DNA of 64,000 nucleotides from Paraescarpia echinospica. Taxonomy: Eukaryota; Annelida; Polychaeta; Sabellida; Siboglinidae. Both the position numbers and the translations under genes were made by a program. The stretch is taken from positions 4,868,413-4,932,412 of the forward strand of contig CM034543.1 of NCBI GenBank assembly GCA_020002185.1. Direction: 5' to 3'. Within the stretch, counting starts at the first letter, position 1. Each line of letters opens with the position of its first letter. Shown here in pieces: positions 56,101-64,000 of the stretch. The notes below the pieces were generated by a model. It was not told the origin of the DNA. It worked only from the letters and a program-made list of their open reading frames with translations, and ran no database searches.

Positions 56101-59100
56101 TAACCCTGTGTCACCTGTCACCACAGACATGACATTTGTTAGGACACTGACCTGTGTCGCCTGTCATCAAACATGACACTTTCTAGAGCACTAACTCTTG
56201 TCACAACATACATGACACTTGTTATGACACTAACCCTGTGTCACCGTTGGTTTCTCTGTACATCAATCCCTATTGGATACCTCAGAATATAACAAAGCTA
56301 ACACAAATTTTTAAAATATTTTTTATATTTCTACCACCAATAATTACTTCCATAACTTGCATAATACATGCATCTTATTAGACTCATAATTTGCCAAAAA
56401 GATATCAGCATTTTGATAAAAATAAAGAGATGTCTGTTGTTGCAGAAAACATGCTGACAGAATGGATACGTACCGTATGTAATAATAACATATGTATATT
56501 TATATAGCGCCCTTTTCAGCCTAAAATGCTTAAAAATTAAAGGTGCTTTACAAATTAATTAAACATGCTAGAATCCAACGTGCCAATATGTACACAAGAA
56601 TCCTGGACACACAGATTACCAAATAGTACCTCTGTAAGCTGCATTCCCCACTGTAACTGTACTTGACAGTGGTGTAGCAGCACAAGTAATTGGACATGGC
56701 TGGCAGACTTATCCGATTACTCGTGCTACTACGCCATCGTTGAGAACGATTGCAGCTGCATGCAATATGCTATAAATACCTCGCTACTGAGCTGCTGAAC
56801 TTTCTCGCCACTCTTGTTCAGTGTCTCGTTGGTGGTGTCAAGCGACTTCTGTAGCATCGTTGTTTCTTCCAAGTGGTCGCCCGCCATCCGACTTTTACTG
56901 CAACATACAGCAATCACCAGTTAAACGTAGAACCCATCATTATCTAGGTACATGACGAGTCGTGATGTTTTGGCGGTAGGGAGTTATAAGCATCATGTTG
57001 GTGGGCAATATTTCAGTTTTAGAATGATACCAGAGTCATCCGTGAAAGTCAATTTGTTATGAACTTATGGGTGGTTGAATCGACCCAGTCGAAGAGTTGA
57101 CATTTTGAGAAAACGGGTTTAAAGTTGTCCACAATTCTACCAGACGAATTCATACTTATGATAAAAGGGTTTACAATTATAACTACTCATAATATAAATT
57201 ATGTAGTGATGATTACTGATAAGAATAATAATTGTGTAGTTACATTTACTGATAATAATGATTGCATACAATACTATTGTCTGGAAAACAACAATTACAT
57301 AGTTACAATTATTGATGACAACATTTATGTAACACCAGTGGCCATACAAGTCAAGTGATAAAGCTACATTTAAATAAAGCCTAAATTACCGTCTCAGTTG
57401 TTCTACGATGCAACATCAACTTATTTAAGATTCTCCAATAATGTCAACAGAAGGAAAACAAGGACAACAGATATAACTAAATCGTCAAAACAAAATGGAA
57501 ATGGGTACGTCATATAGGAAGAACGAAAGACAAGAGATGGACAATGAGAATAACCAAATGACAACTGAGAGAAAGCAGGAGGCTGACAGAAGAAGAGATG
57601 ATGGTGCAACTATGCAGGAACACTTTGGACAAGAACAGCCCAAGACGGATAAAGGTGGACACGCCTAGCGGTTGGCTTCATCCTGCAGTGGGTGGGCAAG
57701 GTCTAGCAGAAGGTGAGGATCACGTAACAAAACAGAAGAAGCAGAACACGTGGTGGTTGCAATTAATTGATCAACACTCCTATGTGCAACTACCTGTCTT
57801 GTCAACATTCTCAGTGAGGGCCAAGGCAGACTAGATAACATTTGTTAGCATTCATGATGTGTTCTCTCTTGAAAAACTACACTGCATATGATGAAAAACA
57901 GGTTGATCTGTCATGAATCCCTCTGCCGGAAACCATCCACAGATACGCTGAATTTGTATGCATGAAGTGCATACAATTTAGGGATTAAATGCATGCTATA
58001 CATTATTTTAAAGCAAAATCTATTTACTATCTACTATGGATATTAGTTGTATGTCTAAATTGGAAGTTATCAATGAATTAGCACCATTTGGAAACATGTT
58101 TCATTGAATGTGTACGACCTATGTTGGAAATGGAGTTCATTCATTAAAAGGTCATGGGGATTCTATCAAGTTAAGCAGTTCAACATATTGCAATGATCTC
58201 TAAGATATATATTAGTTTCACTGGAAAAAATTGAATATCAGATCGTAATTTCTCAATCAGTGGCCATCAAATGTAAATAAACAAAGGATAACAAGTTTAG
58301 TAACTGCTGATAACACGTGGTTTCTGTTGTCATAAGTTTCCTGGTAGAAAACATGAGCTAAACATCAAGTTATGATATACATCACAAAACAATACAAGCT
58401 GCAACGTCTTACATCAGTGTAACTAAACTACCAACTACAAACAACAGACAATTTAACACAATTATTTCAATACAAAGGATGACAAGAACCTTACAGACCT
58501 CCCCCACTACAGACAATCAATGGGATCTACTGGCACAGTGAAAGCAGAATATTATCAAAACCATTACAAAAATCATGGGAACAATTGACAGGTCGTGCAA
58601 TGCGAAACCAAAAGCAGGCTCGTGGATATATGCAAGCATTACTAAATAATCGGGCAGCTATATATTGAAGTAGTTATTCTTACTGAGCAACACTTTGAAA
58701 AACATCGTCACGATTTTGGAGCAAGGCATGAACAATAACATAGCGTGAGTTAGTGTTGAACTAATTAATGACACTTATTTAACACAAACCAGGGAGGCAG
58801 TTACTTAAGTATAAATACTTTAGCTCCTAGTCTATAGCACTTACGTCAAGGAGCTACAATACAAAGAGAAACCTATTATCAATGGCATATTCAAAATTGC
58901 ACGCTGCACATGCAGATAGATGGCATGTAAAATTTAAGTTAGTTTATCAATTCCGTCGCCCCATGCAAATCAGACCGAAGTGTCAGTTTACTGATGTGGA
59001 TAGCTTTATTGAAAACACACAAACACCAATATTGGTGCAAAACACACCTACGGTGATGTGCTAACACACCTACACTGGTAAAATAACACACCTATACTAG

Positions 59101-59361
59101 TGCGATAATACACTTATGTTTGCGCACAACACATCTACTTTCAGTCATTGGTATACACCAATATTGGTGCATTAACACACCTATAGTTGTGCACTACCAC
59201 AAACTAGACAAATGTTTTATAAATGCTTGGATTTGTGCAATTGTCTTACTGATACAAATGGTAGAATTTGTCACAATGTAATTTGACAGATAGAGATATT
59301 GCGCTTACCTTTCTTTGAATTCTTTGATCTGTTCTTCCAGCGACACTTTCTCATCAAGCAG
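50103..59361 (-). CDS. CLIP1: CLIP1 (CLIP-170) C-terminal exons
   Basis: Seven minus-strand exons with matching phases: 59,309-59,361; 56,780-56,897; 55,766(or 55,690)-55,928; 54,473-54,519; 53,651-53,769; 51,953-52,122; 50,103-50,149. The first four encode heptad-like coiled coil (LLDEKVSLEEQIKEFKE, LEETTMLQKSLDTTNE, VTQLQEELSRMLTYEKK, LEDERNALEKRLQNVE). VDFLNSVIADLQRKNEVF is the most conserved CLIP1 tail block. Then come zinc knuckle 1, FCDICDVFDLHDTEDC, and knuckle 2, FCDICEVFGHSTAQC, split between the last two exons. The protein ends DDEQTF. In vertebrates this tail binds dynactin p150Glued and LIS1 and folds back on the CAP-Gly domains of this microtubule plus-end protein. The third exon has two possible donors: GTAGTG at 55,765 keeps frame, while GTAAGT at 55,689 is stronger but would shift frame. 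The CAP-Gly half is absent from the window. Confidence 0.9.
50450..50640 (-). repeat. Dispersed repeat, copy 3 (reverse), CLIP1 last intron
   Basis: In reverse complement it carries GTACCTTTTGGATTCCCAGA, AGGCTTTAAAATTATATCTC and CCACAGCAAAGTGGGTATTA, like the two copies in the Ig gene. Confidence 0.55.
50680..51450. repeat. 22-23 bp minisatellite in the last CLIP1 intron
   Basis: More than 30 copies of GGGGGGTAGAATGACGTCAG followed by AGT, with many small length changes. The centre (50,930-51,250) is more degenerate than the edges. Confidence 0.95.
52262..53115. repeat. 35-bp minisatellite, about 24 near-identical copies
   Basis: The unit is ATAAATGTCTGTCATCTGGA followed by TGGTGTTACAATCAC. 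Units are identical except one position (CAAATAAA or CACATAAA). The first six copies alternate A, C, A, C, A, C, then C predominates. It lies in the intron between the VDFLNSV exon and the first zinc-knuckle exon of CLIP1. Confidence 0.98.
53836..54031. mobile_element. Pogo/Tigger-like MITE in CLIP1 intron
   Basis: It starts TACAGTGGAACCTCACTGTT and AAGGTCACC. The other end reads GCAAGGTTTGGCTGTGTA with inner TGAGGTGA/AGAGGTGGTCA blocks that are imperfect inverted copies. TA flanks both sides. Confidence 0.65.
54555..54700. repeat. TG/CATG-rich microsatellite
   Basis: GTGTATGTGTGTA and GCATGCACGCACA type units, immediately upstream (on the minus strand) of the 47-nt CLIP1 exon. Confidence 0.85.
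55921..56245. repeat. 45-bp minisatellite that contains a CLIP1 splice acceptor
   Basis: About seven copies of TGTGTCACCTGTCACAACAA followed by ACATGACACTTGTTAGGACA and CTAAC. The first copy overlaps the acceptor and first eight bases of the CLIP1 exon ending at 55,928. Read on the minus strand every copy carries GTGACAG|GTGACACA. Confidence 0.9.
56250..58985. other. CLIP1 introns outside exons
   Basis: Apart from the exon at 56,780-56,897 I see no coding block. A short TATATAGCGCCCTTTTCAGC-type fragment (about 56,495-56,560) looks like an old SINE or LINE tail. Confidence 0.45.
58990..59190. repeat. Degenerate ACACACCTAxACTxGTGC repeat
   Basis: Six or so drifted copies of AACACACCTACACTGGT and AATATTGGTGCA units, about 30 bp apart. 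Confidence 0.65.
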
Positions 59362-59479
59362 CTGAGAAAAAACAAAACAATTATGTAACTTCAAAGTCTA
59401 TACAACATTGTGTTATTTTATCACTAAGATGCAGGAGGTTAGCCAGAGACCTGTCTGCCCGATTAAGTCACAAGACTGT

Positions 59480-59481
59480 GA

Positions 59482-59523
<42 letters not shown>

Positions 59524-59892
59524 TGGTGTGGTGTGGTGTGTGTGTGGTGGCCGTGGTGGTGTGTGGTGTGGTGGTGGTGGTGTGGTGTGGTGTGGTGTGG
59601 TGTGTGTGTGTGTGTGGTGGTGTGGTGTGAGTGTGTGGTGGTGTGGTGTGTGTGTGGTGGTCTGGTGTGGTGTGGTGGTGTGGTGTGTGTGTGTGTGTGG
59701 TGGTGTGGTGTGTGTGTGTGTGTGGTGGTGTGGTGTGTGTGGTGTGTGTGGTGGTGTGGTGGTGTGGGTGTGTGTGTGTGGTGGTGTGGGTGTGTGTGGT
59801 GTGTGTGGGTGTGTGTGTGTGTGGTGGTGTGTGTGTGGTGTGTGTGGTGTGGGTGTGTGTGTGGTGGTGTGTGGTGGTGTGGTGTGTGTTTG
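59480..59892. repeat. TG/TGG-rich low-complexity tract
   Basis: About 410 bp made only of TGTG, TGGTG and GTGGTGTGG units on the plus strand. All three long open frames here are its translation. It lies between the most 5' CLIP1 exon and the most 3' TBCK exon. Confidence 0.97.
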
Positions 59893-60089
59893 CATGCATG
59901 GTGATTATAATGTTTGCATCTCGGGCATCAAACTTTCAGGGTTTAATCTATGACCCTTTGGAAGAAAAATGTGCCACTGTCTAAGAGTTTTTATCAGATT
60001 TGTGTTAGACAGACATAAATCAATTGATCACAAACTTATGCAAACTTCAACTGTTCCAGAGACTGCCAGTCAGATAAAGTTATTGTTAT

Positions 60090-60172
60090 ATGACTTGAGT
60101 GAACACAAGAAACTTGAGTGAACACAAGAAACTTGAGTGAACACAAGAAACTTGAGTTAACACAAGAAACAA
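60090..60172. repeat. 19-20 bp repeat, four copies
   Basis: GACTTGAGTGAACACAAGAA repeated four times, the last with TTAACACAAG. Confidence 0.9.
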
Positions 60173-60469
60173 TTTTCGCCATAACATCTTTTACAAACAC
60201 TGTGTTAGTAGCTTCATCTGGTGGTTGGGCATTTTTGCCAGTGATGTTAGTGACTATTATCTACAAATATGTAAAGCTACATCATTATATATCTGGGTTG
60301 TTGTAAATTTGGCAGGTTGTCAATCTAGGTGGTTGTAAATCTATTAGAAGTTACCCTGAACCTGGTGTGTTAGATGTGAACATTAAACAAATTATGAAGT
60401 TGTTGATTAATTTAGACTGACTACTAGTACACATGGATAGCATTGTGACACTGTCCTTTCCCATAATAC

Positions 60470-63267
60470 CTCTGTTATCGTTCATACACGGCAGTTCAAG
60501 GTTGGCACATCGCAAAGTCACAGAGAACATGTCATAGCCATTTGACTGCGGAGTCTGTTGAAAGAATAAAACAGATGTCATGATCATTTGCGAGATCTAA
60601 TCTACAACCTTCTTATAAATATTATAAATATGATTACTTTTCTCTATGCTAATGGCACAGTTAGAGTTTGTACACACTAAATTGTATAATTTATGCATCT
60701 TTATGGAGAAATGGAAGTGACACCCCTACATCCATCGAGGAGGGCTGATGTGGAAGTGACACCCCTACAATCATCCCAGTCAAAGGATGACATGGAAGTG
60801 ACACCTCTACAATCATCCCAGTCAAGGGATGACGTGGAAGTGACACACCTACAATCATCCCCGTCAAGGGATGAAGTGTAGAAATGGGAGTGACACCCCT
60901 ACAACCAACCCAGTCAAGTGATGAAATGGAAGTGACACCCCTACAACCATCCCAACATTGACAAACCTTTACCTGGCACTTCTTAAAGTCATTGAACAGT
61001 GATGAGCTGAGAAGTTCTGCTGGAGTCGTTCTGAAACAGAAGATGTTTCCTTTAAAATTAACTGCCTTATCATAGGCGGATCCAGGGGGCCTGGGTGGCA
61101 CGTGTCCCCTAGACCTTTGGAATTAGGCGTGCCCGTAGACCTTCGAATGGGCTCACATGACCATGCCCCCCTAGACCCTTGGAAGTGTGCCCCCATTCAG
61201 GTTACAATAACCTAAAGTTATGCCGACATGGCAGTGAAACAATTTCAACAGCCCCCCCGTTTTCTCATGTCAAAGTCGAATTAGGCGAGCAAGCGAAGAA
61301 ACTGAATAATGTCACCAGTTGAGCCCAGACAATGGAGAAGCTGAAGCTACAGCAGCGACACATTTTCTACACCATTTGCCATTTGGTTCAGCCGCCAGTG
61401 AAGGTTTGTGCCCCCCCCCCCAGACTACCCTCTTTGGATCCGCCCTTGCTTTTTTATATCTCTTCTAAATTATTTCTAGCAATAATAACTATAAAATATG
61501 ATATATCTATATCACCACAATCCACTATTGCGCTATGACACTGTACAAAATTCCAAAATTTAATTATAAAAAAGAATTGTAAATTAATACGACTAAAAGG
61601 ATATATGGAATGAAATCACTAAATAAATAAGAGCACTGCAATAGTCAAACACAATCCAATATTGCTAAATAATGTAGTGACTGATACATCTTATGCACTG
61701 ACAACAACTATATATACCCTTGTTCTGTACAGAAACACTGTTAATCCCATGCCAGCTATTAACTAATAACATTTTACACAATCTTTAAACGTATCTAGGT
61801 TTGATGTGACAAAACCCAGTATACCATACACACTGCAACATCAGGCCATATATAACAGTAAGAACATAAACTCTCTGTTGCCGAAATTCTTGACATAGTT
61901 TGTTGACCTCAACGAATAATTTGTAATTTATTATCAAGAGAATCTGTAGCTCTCTGTAAGACTCACCTTTTGCTGGGCGACAACACAAGACATTGTCGAA
62001 GAAAATTAACAAACTCTGGGGAGATCTCCTATAAAATAAATAGCAATGTCTAAGGCATTCGAATCAGAGGGGTATAGGTGCTGAACCTCAATATTTTGGA
62101 GGGGGGCTGGAGATAGGATTAGTTCCCAAATATTTAGGGCAAGGGTGATTATTATGTTTTTGGTGAGTATCAGTGCGACTTCAGTTTGAGATTGGATTTT
62201 TTTTGAAAGCCTCAACAGTAGGTGCAGTTGGAAGGTTTTGAAGTCTCAAGAGGGGGGGTAGAATTGTAGGTTTTTGGAGAGCCTCAAGGGGGAGCAATTG
62301 GAGGGTTTTAGTGAGCCTCAGTCCCCCGAACATTCACCATGTTCTGATGCCAATGTGTACCAGCAGTCACATGAATTGGTAAAACAACGGCAGGAAGATG
62401 GTAAACAACATCTATGAGGGTTGCAATACATTTTACAACTGCTGCATGTAATCACAGGAAAAATTAACAGGAATATGTAATGGACAAAAGTAACAGTTTA
62501 TTTTGATTATCACTACAATTTTATACATCACAAAACTACTTTTGTGTTACCATATTATGTTTTTAAAGTTACATATACAGTACATATATGATCAAAACGA
62601 CAACACTCGGATTAATGAACCCTAATGAAAAGTGGAAAATTGCTAATAACTGAGAAAGATGACATAGGATTGATAATTTGAAGGATGAAAGAAACATGAT
62701 GAAAAGCAGAAAGTGCTGCGAAAGAATAAAATGTTTATTAAGATGTTGAAATTCTATAAACAAAATATTAAAATATGTCTTAAAAGTCCCAACAAAATGT
62801 GTTATTTTATTTCTGTTACTTTTTCCTAACAAAATCTACTACTTTTGTCTTTAAAATTTTACGTGTCACTTTCTTTCTGAATACAGCAGCACCACTTGAA
62901 CACAACTCGAACGACAAATGCACATTTTGAAACATAGTTCTGAGACAAGAACACATTGCAACAAGTCTAGTGCTTCCAACCTAACCTTTCAAAGACATTT
63001 GTAGCAGTTGGAGACATTTCAAACTTGAAATCTCTATTCAGCAGGATCAATACTAAGACATATATTATTCTATCTACACATGACTCAGAAAATTAAATAC
63101 GCGAAGTGCTGCAGATCTACAGAAGACACAAAAGCATACGTAAAAAGGTTAAAGCTTTACGAGATGCACAAAGTAATTGAGCTAGTATGACAGCATCTTA
63201 GCAGTATGTACCTTCATTCGTTGCTCTAAATTGTGTTCTTTTATAATCACATCAAGAGGATGGGCAT
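60470..63267 (-). CDS. TBCK: TBCK kinase-like domain, C-terminal exons (partial)
   Basis: Four minus-strand exons in consistent phase: 63,212-63,267; 61,967-62,028; 60,973-61,030; 60,470-60,554. Together they read AHPLDVIIKEHNLEQRMK, EISPEFVNFLRQCLVLSPSK, RTTPAELLSSSLFNDFKKCQ, then TPQSNGYDMFSVTLRCANLE and LPCMNDNR. SPSKRTTPAELL is kinase subdomain XI, and FSVTLRCANLELP corresponds to the FSSSLRCADLTLP block that follows the pseudokinase domain in TBCK. In vertebrates TBCK (kinase-like, TBC and rhodanese domains) belongs to the FERRY complex on early endosomes and influences mTOR signalling. The upstream kinase exons lie beyond 64,000. The TBC and rhodanese exons, expected at lower coordinates, are not seen; CLIP1 exons are there instead. 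The last donor here is phase 1, while the next exon found (59,361) enters at phase 0. Confidence 0.85.
60705..60960. repeat. 42-bp minisatellite in TBCK intron
   Basis: About six copies of GGAAGTGACACCCCTACAAT followed by CATCCCAGTCAAGGGATGAC. It ends 12 bp from the donor of the 60,973-61,030 exon. Confidence 0.93.
61074..61450 (+). mobile_element. DNA-transposon-like repeat, copy B, with GGCGGATCCA ends
   Basis: It starts AGGCGGATCCAGGGGG and ends TTTGGATCCGCC: inverted termini of about 10 bp. The interior matches copy A at 34,930-35,290. It starts about 45 bp from the acceptor of the TBCK exon at 61,030. The superfamily is not assigned. Confidence 0.75.
62085..62335 (+). repeat. Degenerate repeat of the 4.85 kb family
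   Basis: TTTTTGGAGAGCCTCAAGGG, AGCAATTGGAGGGTTTT and TTTTGAAAGCCTCAACAG match the array near 4,850-5,180. It lies 60 bp upstream (on the minus strand) of the TBCK exon ending at 62,028. Confidence 0.7.
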
Positions 63268-64000
63268 CTATAAGACAATCACAGCAATAGTCAGCAAAGA
63301 TAAACTGACAGAGAGAAAGTGTGACTGCAAACATTCAACGATTCCAGAAATCAACTTTAATGAGCCATTTAAGAAACGCTTCATGTTACATTAGACCATC
63401 ATTATAAGGAACATGCCGGAAGTACCGTATTCATTCTATTAAGCGTACATTCCCTAAATAGCGCACACACCCTTTTAACATCATATGAAACCGTGACAGT
63501 AATCTCCAGTGCCAACCATGGCTGTTGAATCCATCTTTGCAATGTTATTTCTACCAATGTCAGACTAGTTTCAAAGCTCATAAAAAAATATTGAAAGGTC
63601 CCGTTGTGGACTGGTATCCTTTTGCTCATGTGAATGTATAAATTGCTTGCCAGTCATGTCTGCTCAGATGGCAGTACCCAGAAACCAGTGTTCAAAATTA
63701 AGGCCTTTGCATTGGCGGCTGCCGATTCAAAACCCATCCTGCCGATTCAATTCGCCAAAATGTTCAAGTTATCGGCCCGACACCACCGGGTCACAAACGC
63801 CACCAGTTTGTCTCGGCGGACACGGTTAGGCTGCATCTGATGCATAGTTTGTTAGAATTCTTAGACCCGACTCAGTTATAGGAGACAGTAAATGCAATTT
63901 TGGTAATACCTCAACAATAGTTCGTCAAAACTGAACTCTTACCATGTGAATAGTTGCATTCAATAGCAAAGCCAACGAAAACACCAAGTCTAAACATCGG
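63268..64000. other. TBCK intron up to window edge
   Basis: No further exon can be supported on either strand. The next TBCK exon upstream must end in phase 1 and is presumably outside the window. Confidence 0.45.

Noticed and set aside
58841..58861. Nine-base microexon CTCCTTGAC between GTATTGTAG and GTAAGTG
   Set aside because: The borders look good but nine bases cannot be told from chance, and the neighbouring CLIP1 exons already join in phase.
59408..59953. Several frames over 100 codons rich in Cys-Val-Trp or His-Thr-Pro
   Set aside because: They are translations of the TG/TGG low-complexity tract on both strands.

Overview
This is animal (metazoan) nuclear DNA. It has multi-exon genes with GT-AG introns, a Pol III tRNA gene, and a dense mix of non-LTR, LTR, Penelope-like, SINE and DNA-transposon remnants plus many minisatellites. 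The mix fits a marine invertebrate. A Gmr1-like Gypsy element (integrase upstream of reverse transcriptase, SCAN-like Gag) was first described from deuterostomes, but that alone does not fix the phylum. The sequence does not let me name a species.

Layout. 1-8.7 kb: a tRNA-Leu(AAG) gene followed by LINE fragments, a tRNA-derived SINE and a hAT-like MITE. 8.7-23.4 kb: two oppositely oriented, decayed copies of one multicopy transposon-associated protein family, separated by a Gypsy element (11.48-20.25 kb). The Gypsy LTRs lie inverted to each other instead of direct. 25.2-34.0 kb: a plus-strand gene for a 232-residue secreted protein I do not recognise, with a TATA/Inr promoter, a 5'-UTR intron holding a SINE, and a 2.9 kb minisatellite in its next intron. 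34.9-36.3 kb: a repeat knot of a DNA-transposon copy, a pyrimidine-rich strand, a 78-bp-arm foldback and a 66-bp-arm palindrome. 36.4-47.1 kb: a plus-strand gene with eight exons in consistent phase. It encodes a 398-residue protein with a signal peptide, three Ig-like domains and a C-terminal hydrophobic tail typical of GPI attachment. 47.8-59.4 kb: on the minus strand, the last seven exons of a CLIP1 (CLIP-170) orthologue, ending in two zinc knuckles and a DEQTF terminus. 60.4-63.3 kb: on the same strand and directly upstream, four exons from the end of the kinase-like domain of TBCK.

The secreted-protein and Ig genes are complete as read. CLIP1 lacks its CAP-Gly half, and TBCK lacks both its N-terminal part and its TBC and rhodanese parts. 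The join TBCK kinase tail - CLIP1 tail on one strand is the strangest gene-level feature: it is a chimeric gene, an interleaved locus or an assembly join. The Ig gene and CLIP1 converge, with about 3 kb between their stop codons.

All identifications were made by eye from translated motifs and splice-phase arithmetic. No database search or alignment was run.
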